From CAZILN01 sp964540005 (lineage in GTDB: Bacteria; Bacteroidota; Bacteroidia; Bacteroidales; SM23-62), in NCBI GenBank assembly GCA_964540005.1, contig CAZILN010000050.1, positions 1 through 7,071 on the forward strand: a DNA stretch of 7,071 nucleotides, in the 5' to 3' direction. The notes beneath the pieces were generated by a model. It was not told the origin of the DNA and did not search any database. It worked only from the letters and a program-made list of their open reading frames with translations. The translations under genes and the position numbers were made by a program. Shown here piece after piece: positions 1 to 6,358 of the stretch. Position 1 is the stretch's first letter; the number at the start of each line of letters is the position of its first letter.

Positions 1-1
1 G

Positions 2-1183
2 GATATACTGAATAAACTGTCAAAACTCTCCTTCATCCTCTTATTGATACTCATTGTTTCTACTGCTGCCAGTTTTATAATTAGATTTGAATTGTTCAGT
101 ATCTACATTCTGCCACTGGCCATTGTCCCTATAATGATAAAAACCTTCTTCGATTCGCGACTGGCTCTGTTCGTTCATATGCTGACGGTACTGATCATCG
201 GATTCTGGGCCCCAAACGGGTTTGAATATGTTTATCTGAGTATTATCTCGGGCATCGTAGCCCTTTACAGCCTGACCAATTCGTACCGGCGGGGGATACT
301 CTTTCTTACCGCAATACTAACAATATCTGCCTATGCCCTTGTATATCTGTCATTTTCTGTCATCCAGGAGGGTAAGATGTCCAGTATAGATTTTCGTCCC
401 TTACTCTGGTTTGCAGGTAACGGATTCCTGATACTGACATCATATCCGCTGATATTCATTTTTGAAAAGTCATTTGGTTTTCTTTCAGATTCCACCCTGC
501 TTGAATTATCTGACTCTAACCAGCCCCTGCTTCGACAACTTGCGGAGAAGGCTCCCGGAACCTTCCAGCACAGTATGCAGGTGGCAAACCTTTCGGAAGC
601 AGTGGTGCAAATGATCGGTGGTAATCCTTTGCTTATCAGGACCGGGGCGCTCTATCATGATATCGGCAAAATGGACCAGCCACAATATTTTATTGAAAAT
701 CAGAGTGATGACTATAACCCCCATAGAGAACTGTCATTCGATAAAAGTGCCGAGATAATCATATCCCATGTTCGCAAAGGCGTCGAAATTGCGAAAAAGA
801 ACAATCTTCCCGAGCCCATTATTGATTTCATCCGGACACATCACGGCACTACCATGGTACAGTATTTTTACAGGTCTTTCCTGAAAACAAACCCCGAGGA
901 GGAAACTGACCTTAAACAATTCACCTATCCCGGGCCAAAGCCGTTTTCCAAGGAAACAGCCATTCTGATGATGGCCGATTCTGTTGAGGCTTCCTCACGA
1001 AGCCTTAAAGTAAAGGATGCCGGTACTATTAATGATCTTGTTGAAAAGATCATAGATGATCAGATCAGGCAGAGGCAGTTTGATCATGCTGATATAACCT
1101 TCAGCGATATTACCAGGATAAAGGAAATTTTTAAAAGAAAATTAAAGGATATCTATCACTACAGGATAGAATACCCGGAATAA
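2..1183 (+). CDS. 7TM-HD family phosphohydrolase, PgpH-like cyclic di-AMP phosphodiesterase (5' partial)
   Basis: Only the C-terminal 393 codons are visible. The frame is open to the left edge, so the TTG at 44 is not the real start. Numbering from the codon at 2, residues about 8-160 hold roughly six hydrophobic membrane segments. The first transmembrane helix and the extracellular sensor region expected for the 7TMR-HD family must lie upstream. Residues about 180-385 form a cytoplasmic HD domain: FQHSMQVANLSE (His190), GALYHDIGKM (the His219-Asp220 pair), ISHVRKG (His256), RTHHGT (His280-His281) and MMADSVEASSR (Asp326). These match the metal ligands of the family. By family knowledge, PgpH proteins hydrolyse cyclic di-AMP to pApA at the inner membrane, affecting osmolyte and wall homeostasis. 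The catalytic set looks complete. The substrate is inferred from the 7TM-HD architecture and not shown here. The gene converges on lolA, with 10 nt between the stop codons. Confidence 0.88.
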   Translation, partial: DILNKLSKLSFILLLILIVSTAASFIIRFELFSIYILPLAIVPIMIKTFFDSRLALFVHMLTVLIIGFWAPNGFEYVYLSIISGIVALYSLTNSYRRGILFLTAILTISAYALVYLSFSVIQEGKMSSIDFRPLLWFAGNGFLILTSYPLIFIFEKSFGFLSDSTLLELSDSNQPLLRQLAEKAPGTFQHSMQVANLSEAVVQMIGGNPLLIRTGALYHDIGKMDQPQYFIENQSDDYNPHRELSFDKSAEIIISHVRKGVEIAKKNNLPEPIIDFIRTHHGTTMVQYFYRSFLKTNPEEETDLKQFTYPGPKPFSKETAILMMADSVEASSRSLKVKDAGTINDLVEKIIDDQIRQRQFDHADITFSDITRIKEIFKRKLKDIYHYRIEYPE

Positions 1184-1193
1184 TCCCATGTTC

Positions 1194-1910
1194 TTACAGC
1201 CTGGTATCGACAATCTCAATGTCTGAATGGTTTTCAGGGTGAAAAACAAAAATGTCTTCATCCAGCCTTAGTCCAGGGGTGTATTTTGTGACAGAAATTG
1301 TATGTGTCACACCCTGTTTCTCAAAAGTCATCATTGAGACCAGTTGGTGAGTATCTTTGTTTATCCGGAGTCTGATCGTATGATATGGCTTATTCAGGTC
1401 AAAGGGAAACAGGTCAATTTCATGTATGCCGGTTCCGTCCATATCTTTTTCACCATTGTACCGGTATTTAAAATTTTCGGCATAGAAAGTGAATATTCTT
1501 GAGGGATCGGATAAAAGAAAATCATCCTGGCCGGCTGCATCTTCAGGATCACTGATGTATACTTCGTTCTGTCCGGGCAGAAAATTCCAGAAGGTCTCCC
1601 CGTCACAATACACCTCCATACTGGACATTTTAAGAGTGAATCGTTCCTTGTCAATCACTATAATTCCCTTTTCGGATTGAGTATTATCTTCTGCTAGTGA
1701 TTCATACAAATAATCAAAATGTATCTCCAAAGGATAAGATGATTGGGCCCTGGAAGTGAATCTGTCAAGGATCTTTTTGGCAGCAGGGTCCTGCGTCGAC
1801 GGATCCTGTGGAGCGACCACAGATGTTGTGGTAATTAACAAAGCAGTACTGAGGCTCAAACTGAGGCTAAGCATACAGCCTGGACTATGGCAGAATTTCT
1901 TACTCATCAT
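1194..1910 (-). CDS. lolA: Outer-membrane lipoprotein carrier protein LolA
   Basis: The protein has 238 residues, close to the usual LolA length of about 200-230. The N-terminus (MMSKKF, then a hydrophobic stretch at 13-33) is a signal peptide leading to the periplasm. The mature part shows the LolA pattern: AAKKILDRFTSR (43-54), EKGIIVIDKERF (80-91), the YCDGETFWNFLPGQNEVYIS block (101-120), a DPSRIFTFY segment (135-143), IDLFPF (165-170), and the Bacteroidota-type ending FHPENHSDIEIVDTRL (223-238). LolA takes lipoproteins from LolCDE at the inner membrane and carries them to the outer membrane. Two ATG codons are in tandem (1910 and 1907) and no Shine-Dalgarno is visible. The start lies 5 nt after the ftsK stop, implying co-transcription and possibly translational coupling. 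The likely signal-peptidase site after SVVA is followed by Pro, which is unfavourable at +1, so the exact cleavage site is uncertain. Confidence 0.88.
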   Translation of the reverse strand: MMSKKFCHSPGCMLSLSLSLSTALLITTTSVVAPQDPSTQDPAAKKILDRFTSRAQSSYPLEIHFDYLYESLAEDNTQSEKGIIVIDKERFTLKMSSMEVYCDGETFWNFLPGQNEVYISDPEDAAGQDDFLLSDPSRIFTFYAENFKYRYNGEKDMDGTGIHEIDLFPFDLNKPYHTIRLRINKDTHQLVSMMTFEKQGVTHTISVTKYTPGLRLDEDIFVFHPENHSDIEIVDTRL

Positions 1911-1915
1911 TGATT

Positions 1916-4297
1916 TTACTGGTCTGTTCTATTGCTTTCCAAAAACTGTTCCAAACTTATCATATCTTTGATGAGAACCTGCCTGGCCTTACTGCCTTCG
2001 AAGGGACCTAAAACACCTGCAGCTTCCAGTTGATCAACAATGCGGCCTGCACGGTTATATCCGATTGAGAATTTCCTCTGGATAAGGGATGTTGAGCCCT
2101 GCTGGAATTCCACAACCAGGCGAGCGGCTTTATCAAAAAGTTCATCTTTGAAATCAGGATCAAAGTTGTCGGATTCAGAGACCGGTTCACCCGTATATTC
2201 CGGTAAAAGATAGGCAGAAGGATAGGATTGTTGGTTGGAAATGAAATCCGTTATCTTATCAATCTCAGGTGTATCAATAAAAGCACATTGCAGCCTGATC
2301 AGTTCACTTCCTGAGGTTATCAGCATATCACCCCTGCCAACCAGCTGGTTAGCGCCCGGCGAGTCGAGTATGGTGCGGGAATCTATCATGGAGGTAACCT
2401 TAAAAGCCATTCGTGCAGGGAAATTGGCCTTGATGGTCCCTGTGATGATATTTATACTCGGACGCTGAGTGGCTATTACCAGGTGGATACCTATGGCACG
2501 AGCAAGCTGGGCCAGTCGGGCCAGAGGCATTTCAATCTCACGACCCGCCATCATGATCAGATCGGCAAATTCATCAACAACGACTATGATATAAGGCATG
2601 TACCTGTGTCCGTTCTTAGGGTTGAGGTTCCTTGCTATGAATTTTGTATTGTACTCCTTAATGTTCCTGACCTGGGCTTTTTTCAAAAGGTTATATCTGT
2701 CATCCATCTCAATAGTAAGGGAGTTCAGGGTATTGATTACCTGTTGTGTATCCGTAATTATGGGATCATCCGAATCGGGTAACTTGGCAAGGAAGTGTTT
2801 TTCAATCTTTGAGTACAGGGTCAGTTCGACTTTTTTCGGATCTATCAGCACAAACTTTATCTGAGCAGGATGTTTCCTGTATAGCAAAGAAGCTATTATT
2901 GCATTCAGTCCTACGGATTTTCCCTGTCCGGTTGCCCCTGCAACCAGAAGGTGGGGCATCTTGGTCAGATCAACTACATAAGTTTCGTTTGAAATTGTCT
3001 TGCCCAGGCCGATAGCCAGTTCAAAACCTGATTCCTGGAATTTTTTCGATGCAATGATAGACTTCATGGAAACGATTTCCGGTTTCCTGTTCGGCACTTC
3101 TATTCCAATGGTCCCTCTTCCCGGGATGGGTGCAATTATCCGGATCCCAAGTGCTGCCAGGCTGAGTGCTATATCATCTTCCAGGTTCTTGATCTTTGAG
3201 ATCCTTATGCCTGGTGCCGGCACAATTTCATACAGGGTGACAGTGGGCCCGATGGTAGCTTTTATCTTATCGATCTGGATCTTGTAATTACCAAGGGTCT
3301 CAACAATCTTGTTCTTGTTACTGATCAACTCCTCTTCACTGACTTCTGTATTTCCGCTGTGATGATCCGACATGAGATCTATCGGAGGCAGTTTGTACCC
3401 GGAGAGATCAAGGGTCGGGTCATAGTTCTCAAGTATTTTGTCGGAAATCTTATCAGCCACGTTTTCAGTCCCCAATCGATTATCCACTGTCATTTCAATG
3501 CCGTTGTCTTTACCATCTGAAACATCAACCGGATCAGTTTCATTATCCTCTTCGTTATCAGAAACGGTATCTTCATCAGCTTCAGGGTCTTTATTGAAGA
3601 TCACAGAACCGTCATTTTCTGCATTCGAATCTTTGTCTGCTTCTGTATCTATATCTATATCGAGATCTGGATCATTATCTGTATCTCCGTCAGCCGGATC
3701 AATACCGGCATTTCCTGAAGTAAACAATGATTTTAGCCATCTAAGTGAATTCCTGAATGAAAACAGAAGGAATATAAATACCAGCAGGGACAGAAGCAGG
3801 GCGTTCCCTGTGGGACCAAGAAGGGCTACCAGCCAGTTATTCAGAAAATAGCCGTGGGCGCCACCCGGACCGCTTCCCAGGTACTGGTTGAAGTTTCCGA
3901 AAATGAAGGACAGTATGACTGATAACAGAATGGTTGCAATCAGGCAAAACCTGGTCGTCCTGCGCAGTGGGATCAACCTGAGCCCGAAAAGCCTTATTCC
4001 CGCCACGAGTAAGATGAAAGGCAGGAAAAAGGAGGCTATCCCAAACCACTTGTTAATGAAAACATTCGAAAGGTAAGCCCCAAGCTTCCCTCCCCAGTTC
4101 TCAACGACTATTTCGGGTCCGGAAAAAACAGCAGACCAGTTAAAACTCTGATCGACTTTCCAGGTAAACATGTAGGAGATAAAGGTAAGGTACAGGTACA
4201 AAGAGAACAGGATGATAAAGGATCCTATGGTCATTCGTATCCTCTCATCCGAGAAAAGGATCTTTAATCTGCCCGGTTTTTTTTTCACCTTAGCCAT
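1916..4297 (-). CDS. ftsK: DNA translocase FtsK/SpoIIIE
   Basis: The protein has 793 residues from the ATG at 4297. A TTG at 4348 would add 17 residues, but the intervening DNA carries a promoter-like TAACTTTG, and MAKVKKKPG is a typical basic FtsK N-terminus, so the ATG is preferred. Four membrane segments lie at about 24-46, 84-105, 116-136 and 154-181. A very acidic linker follows at 199-275. The motor comprises the alpha/beta translocase core (about 320-690), with Walker A GATGQGKS at 454-461, Walker B IIVVVDEF at 570-577 and the conserved IATQRPS at 608-614. A winged-helix gamma domain occupies about 716-776. FtsK is a hexameric ATP-driven pump at the division septum; it moves DNA and, through gamma, reads polar motifs and stimulates XerCD at dif. 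All key motifs are present, with no frameshift. It is followed at once by lolA and preceded by a lipoprotein gene on the same strand. Confidence 0.96.
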   Translation of the reverse strand: MAKVKKKPGRLKILFSDERIRMTIGSFIILFSLYLYLTFISYMFTWKVDQSFNWSAVFSGPEIVVENWGGKLGAYLSNVFINKWFGIASFFLPFILLVAGIRLFGLRLIPLRRTTRFCLIATILLSVILSFIFGNFNQYLGSGPGGAHGYFLNNWLVALLGPTGNALLLSLLVFIFLLFSFRNSLRWLKSLFTSGNAGIDPADGDTDNDPDLDIDIDTEADKDSNAENDGSVIFNKDPEADEDTVSDNEEDNETDPVDVSDGKDNGIEMTVDNRLGTENVADKISDKILENYDPTLDLSGYKLPPIDLMSDHHSGNTEVSEEELISNKNKIVETLGNYKIQIDKIKATIGPTVTLYEIVPAPGIRISKIKNLEDDIALSLAALGIRIIAPIPGRGTIGIEVPNRKPEIVSMKSIIASKKFQESGFELAIGLGKTISNETYVVDLTKMPHLLVAGATGQGKSVGLNAIIASLLYRKHPAQIKFVLIDPKKVELTLYSKIEKHFLAKLPDSDDPIITDTQQVINTLNSLTIEMDDRYNLLKKAQVRNIKEYNTKFIARNLNPKNGHRYMPYIIVVVDEFADLIMMAGREIEMPLARLAQLARAIGIHLVIATQRPSINIITGTIKANFPARMAFKVTSMIDSRTILDSPGANQLVGRGDMLITSGSELIRLQCAFIDTPEIDKITDFISNQQSYPSAYLLPEYTGEPVSESDNFDPDFKDELFDKAARLVVEFQQGSTSLIQRKFSIGYNRAGRIVDQLEAAGVLGPFEGSKARQVLIKDMISLEQFLESNRTDQ
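3498..3701 (-). repeat. Low-complexity GAY-rich stretch encoding the acidic FtsK linker
   Basis: Within ftsK, codons for about residues 200-267 are dominated by Asp, Glu, Asn and Ser. The densest part reads DTDNDPDLDIDIDTEADKD (205-223). On the + strand this appears as repeated tct/tat/atc units around 3640-3680. The stretch separates the membrane domain from the motor. FtsK linkers are known to vary widely in length and composition. The repeated codons make this a likely site of length variation between strains. Confidence 0.6.
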
Positions 4298-4305
4298 AAA
4301 AAATA

Positions 4306-4313
4306 CAAAGTTA
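4306..4313 (-). promoter_or_regulatory. Putative ftsK promoter, Bacteroidota -7 element
   Basis: Read on the minus strand this is TAACTTTG, a full match to the Bacteroidota sigma-ABfr -7 consensus TAnnTTTG. No good TTTG -33 element lies 19-21 nt upstream. The implied transcription start would be only a few nucleotides before the ATG at 4297, giving a very short or absent leader. An eight-base motif with two free positions can arise by chance in AT-rich DNA. ftsK may also be read through from the lipoprotein gene. Confidence 0.4.
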
Positions 4314-4383
4314 TAATTGTCAAGGGTATTACGAATTATTTTTATCAAGGTTTTGTGAAGAACTCAACGGGGTAAGATGGGAT

Positions 4384-5082
4384 TTATTTCATCAGGGCAT
4401 GAAGAATGTTCTCTATTTCTGTTTTAGAGACAGGACGATAGTCCGTTGGGGGAACAAACTCATCATCATTTACCTGTTCCGGTTTATAACTCTCTGCAAT
4501 CAGGTGCATGTTGGCACTTCCCATGGTTGTGTTAAACTCCAGCATGAAGCCCGGAATTTCCCGGTACGGACTGGTAGAGTTCGGTTTTCTAAGTTGTATT
4601 TCCCTTGTAAAATAAATGGGAAAGCTTTCATAACCTGATTCAGGAAAGCTTGCGATAGCCTCTTCACAGGTAAATCCGGCGATCGTCTTGGTTTTTCCTG
4701 TGAATTCAACCTCCATATCATTGAGCACGCCAAAGCAGCAAGCGGTTTCCCTTTTCCTGCCCTCAAAAATGTATTTCTTATCCAGGAATTTCAGATAGGT
4801 GGTATTCCTGTGATCATTTAAATCGGCAATGTTGATCAGGCGGAAGAAGCCCAGAGCACCTTCTACACTGGTTTTCATCTGGTTGTCCTTGAAATGTATG
4901 ATCATGGACTGAGGCAGCACCGATTGTGAATACCCCCCTACTTTATCCTGAAGGTAAGTAACATTAAATTTAACGATCCCTTCATCCAGATCACTGACAG
5001 CGACTTCTCTTTTACATGAAAAAAGGGCGAGTATCAGGAAGAGCATCAGGGGAGGCAGGGATGTGGTTCTGTGATAAGGCAT
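4384..5082 (-). CDS. Probable DUF4412-like envelope lipoprotein
   Basis: The protein has 232 residues. The N-terminus (HRTT, then a hydrophobic core from 9-22) ends in a lipobox LFSC, with Cys23 as the lipidated residue, so export by signal peptidase II is expected. The mature part is a beta-rich sequence of about 200 residues. It resembles DUF4412 in the order of its landmarks: GIVKFNVTYLQDK (35-47), LPQSMIIHFKDNQMK (56-70), a kinase-like-sounding but non-enzymatic TKTIAGFTCEEAI segment (131-143), YFTREI (157-162), IPGFMLEF (176-183) and FVPPTDYRPV (209-218). The function of this family is unknown. Three cysteines are in the mature part: adjacent Cys115-Cys116, and Cys139. No acidic run follows the lipidated Cys, so the surface-export signal of some Bacteroidota lipoproteins is not evident. 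It lies 86 nt upstream of ftsK on the same strand and would depend on Lol sorting, which fits the neighbouring lolA. The family call rests on pattern recognition only. Confidence 0.7.
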   Translation of the reverse strand: MPYHRTTSLPPLMLFLILALFSCKREVAVSDLDEGIVKFNVTYLQDKVGGYSQSVLPQSMIIHFKDNQMKTSVEGALGFFRLINIADLNDHRNTTYLKFLDKKYIFEGRKRETACCFGVLNDMEVEFTGKTKTIAGFTCEEAIASFPESGYESFPIYFTREIQLRKPNSTSPYREIPGFMLEFNTTMGSANMHLIAESYKPEQVNDDEFVPPTDYRPVSKTEIENILHALMK

Positions 5083-5120
5083 TCTTAGGCTAATGGAATT
5101 AATAGCTGGTTTATTATCTA

Positions 5121-5150
5121 TAAATATAGAAACAATATGTGAAACCCAAA
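5121..5150 (-). promoter_or_regulatory. Putative promoter of the lipoprotein gene
   Basis: On the minus strand TTTG (5150-5147) is followed after 18 nt by TATATTTA (5128-5121), seven of eight matches to the Bacteroidota TAnnTTTG element at near-normal spacing. The implied start near 5114-5117 leaves a leader of about 33 nt before the ATG at 5082. The -7 element overlaps an inverted repeat, TCTATA-aa-TATAGA (5117-5130). The region is AT-rich, so the match is only suggestive. Confidence 0.35.
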
Positions 5151-5246
5151 CACATAAATTGGCGAATTATAATTAAAGGCTGCGATTATGCATTTTGCTA
5201 AAAATCAGCACATTAATAAAACTCAGGACAGACAGGATATAAGTTT

Positions 5247-5275
5247 TTGATTAACACTGATAATATGTTGATTAA
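5247..5275 (+). repeat. Direct repeat TTGATTAA, two copies 21 bp apart
   Basis: TTGATTAA occurs at 5247-5254 and again at 5268-5275. The 21-bp offset is two helical turns, placing both copies on the same face of the DNA. This spacing is typical of paired activator or repressor half-sites. They lie about 55-90 bp upstream of the putative rightward -7 element. The motif is short and AT-rich, so chance is not excluded. Confidence 0.35.
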
Positions 5276-5312
5276 GATTATTCTGTTGTTAAACAATATT
5301 TTAGAGCGATTT

Positions 5313-5330
5313 TGTGAATATGAATTCAAT
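5313..5330 (+). promoter_or_regulatory. Putative ArgR/AhrC operator (ARG box)
   Basis: The 18-mer TGTGAATATGAATTCAAT matches 14 of 18 positions of the Bacillus AhrC ARG-box consensus CATGAATAAAAATKCAAK, as I recall it. It contains the inverted repeat TGAAT-4-ATTCA. Its last base touches the putative -7 element at 5330-5337, so a bound repressor would block the promoter of the carbamate kinase and ornithine carbamoyltransferase genes. The link to arginine control is inferred from the motif and the function of the downstream genes. Whether this organism has an ArgR cannot be seen here. Confidence 0.4.
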
Positions 5331-5337
5331 AGATTTG
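5330..5337 (+). promoter_or_regulatory. Putative carbamate kinase promoter, Bacteroidota -7 element
   Basis: TAGATTTG is a full match to the Bacteroidota TAnnTTTG element. The nearest TTTG upstream (5311-5314) is 15 nt away, shorter than the usual 19-21, so the -33 element is weak or absent and an activator may be needed. The expected start near 5341-5345 leaves a leader of about 20 nt carrying the Shine-Dalgarno. Confidence 0.45.
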
Positions 5338-5347
5338 TGTCATTATT

Positions 5348-5353
5348 AGGAGG
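5348..5353 (+). promoter_or_regulatory. Strong Shine-Dalgarno AGGAGG that decides the carbamate kinase start
   Basis: AGGAGG directly abuts an in-frame ATG at 5354, leaving no spacer, so that codon cannot be read efficiently from it. The next ATG, at 5363, has a 9-nt spacer and starts MRKLAVIALGGNALL, as expected for the family. A consensus Shine-Dalgarno stands out here because the other starts in the window lack one. Confidence 0.75.
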
Positions 5354-5362
5354 ATGGGTACT

Positions 5363-6319
5363 ATGAGAAAGCTGGCAGTAATTGCTCTGGGAGGCAATGC
5401 TTTGCTGAGGAATAATCAGGAAGGTACTATAGAAGAGCAGGAACAGAATACAACAGAGACGCTGGAAAACCTGGTATTCCTGCTCCTTGAAGGATATGAT
5501 CTTGTCATTACCCATGGAAACGGACCCCAGATTGGAAACATACTTATGAGGAATGATGCCGGCAGGCAGTTTTATGGTATTCCTGAGATGCCGATTGATA
5601 TTTGTGTGGCAGATTCCCAGGGTGGTATTGGTTATATGATAGAAAGAATGCTGCGTAATGTTCTTAACAGTCATCAGATAGAAAAAGAAGTTGTTACACT
5701 TGTTACCATGACAGTAGTGGATCAGAATGATCCGGCCCATCTGCATCCCACCAAAAGGATAGGAAAAACATACAGCATGGAGGAAGCTGATAAACTGCAA
5801 AAGGACAAGGGATGGATATTCAAGGAAGAGCTTAAAGGACAGGGAGGATGGAGGAGGGTGGTACCCTCACCCAGGCCTTTAAGGATCATCAATGAAAGGG
5901 TAATTGAAACACTGGCACGGCAGGGCACTATCGTTATTGCTACCGGTGGGGGAGGTGTCCCTGTCTATATTGACGAAAAACGGGGTATAAGACCAGCCGA
6001 GGCAGTAATTGATAAGGACCTGGCCTCCGCATTTATGGCTTCCAGGATAGGAGCAGATGAGTTTTACATACTGACAGATGTTCCCTTTGTTTATGTGGAT
6101 TATAAGAAGCCCGGACAGAAAGTGGTTGAATTCCTGGATCATAAGGATACACTTGAACTGCTGCGCAGAGGGGAATTTTCAGAAGGTAGTATGGCTCCTA
6201 AGATCAGGGCCTGTCTGCAATTCATTGAAAAAGGAGGCCTGAAGTCAGTGATTACTGAAGCCACCAAACTGGAAGACAAGAGTTTCGGAACAAAAATTAC
6301 CATGGAATACGAAGATTAA
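5363..6319 (+). CDS. arcC: Carbamate kinase
   Basis: The protein has 318 residues, the normal family length of about 310-320. Carbamate kinase reversibly transfers phosphate from carbamoyl phosphate to ADP, giving ATP and carbamate that decays to CO2 and NH3. It belongs to the amino-acid kinase fold and acts in the cytoplasm. Motifs in order are ALGGNALL (8-15), ITHGNGPQIGN (49-59), ADSQGGIGYMI (83-93), RRVVPSPRP (164-172), IATGGGGVPV (192-201), EAVIDKDLAS (213-222), FYILTDV (234-240) and EGSMAPKI (274-281). These include the phosphate-binding glycines, the Lys-Asp of IDKD and the GSMAPK nucleotide-binding segment. No key residue appears lost. The start at 5363 is chosen from Shine-Dalgarno spacing. 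An ornithine carbamoyltransferase follows after 39 nt on the same strand, so the pair should be one operon for fermenting citrulline or arginine. No arginine deiminase gene is in the window. Confidence 0.96.
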   Translation: MRKLAVIALGGNALLRNNQEGTIEEQEQNTTETLENLVFLLLEGYDLVITHGNGPQIGNILMRNDAGRQFYGIPEMPIDICVADSQGGIGYMIERMLRNVLNSHQIEKEVVTLVTMTVVDQNDPAHLHPTKRIGKTYSMEEADKLQKDKGWIFKEELKGQGGWRRVVPSPRPLRIINERVIETLARQGTIVIATGGGGVPVYIDEKRGIRPAEAVIDKDLASAFMASRIGADEFYILTDVPFVYVDYKKPGQKVVEFLDHKDTLELLRRGEFSEGSMAPKIRACLQFIEKGGLKSVITEATKLEDKSFGTKITMEYED

Positions 6320-6358
6320 ATACTTATTATTTTTAAATAATTAATAAACGTTAAACGA

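Larger units (their letters stand above)
5083..5362. other. Divergent intergenic control region
   Basis: These 280 bases separate the leftward lipoprotein-ftsK-lolA cluster from the rightward carbamate kinase gene. They are clearly more AT-rich than the flanking genes. I see a possible leftward promoter, a possible rightward promoter with a strong Shine-Dalgarno, an ARG-box-like palindrome, and a pair of TTGATTAA repeats. No convincing small gene or RNA gene is visible. An open frame on the minus strand covers much of this region, but it runs antisense into carbamate kinase and has no coding character. Confidence 0.6.

Noticed and set aside
44..46. TTG as start of the HD phosphodiesterase
   Set aside because: The frame is open to the left edge and continues a membrane segment; the family needs an upstream helix and sensor domain.
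3438..3851. Serine-rich open frame of 137 codons on the plus strand
   Set aside because: It is the antisense reading of the acidic ftsK linker; GAY/GAR codons read backwards give Ser and Leu, so the serine richness is a by-product.
5045..5060. G-rich stretch resembling an FtsK-orienting polar sequence (GGGNAGGG) within the lipoprotein gene
   Set aside because: It is one mismatch from the E. coli motif, lies within codons that explain it, and the Bacteroidota FtsK recognition motif is not known to be the same.
5165..5174. Palindrome AATTATAATT in the divergent region
   Set aside because: A ten-base A/T-only palindrome is expected by chance in DNA this AT-rich; nothing else supports a binding site.
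5354..5356. ATG at 5354 as carbamate kinase start
   Set aside because: It touches the AGGAGG with no spacer, while the ATG at 5363 has a 9-nt spacer and gives the family-typical N-terminus.
5213..5800. Open frame of 195 codons on the minus strand across the divergent region and the 5' part of carbamate kinase
   Set aside because: It runs antisense through well-conserved carbamate kinase codons, its composition looks non-coding, and no family is recognisable.
6326..6341. Inverted repeat ATTATTT-tt-AAATAAT between carbamate kinase and ornithine carbamoyltransferase
   Set aside because: It is purely A/T with a two-base loop, too weak for an intrinsic terminator, and the two genes are expected to be co-transcribed.
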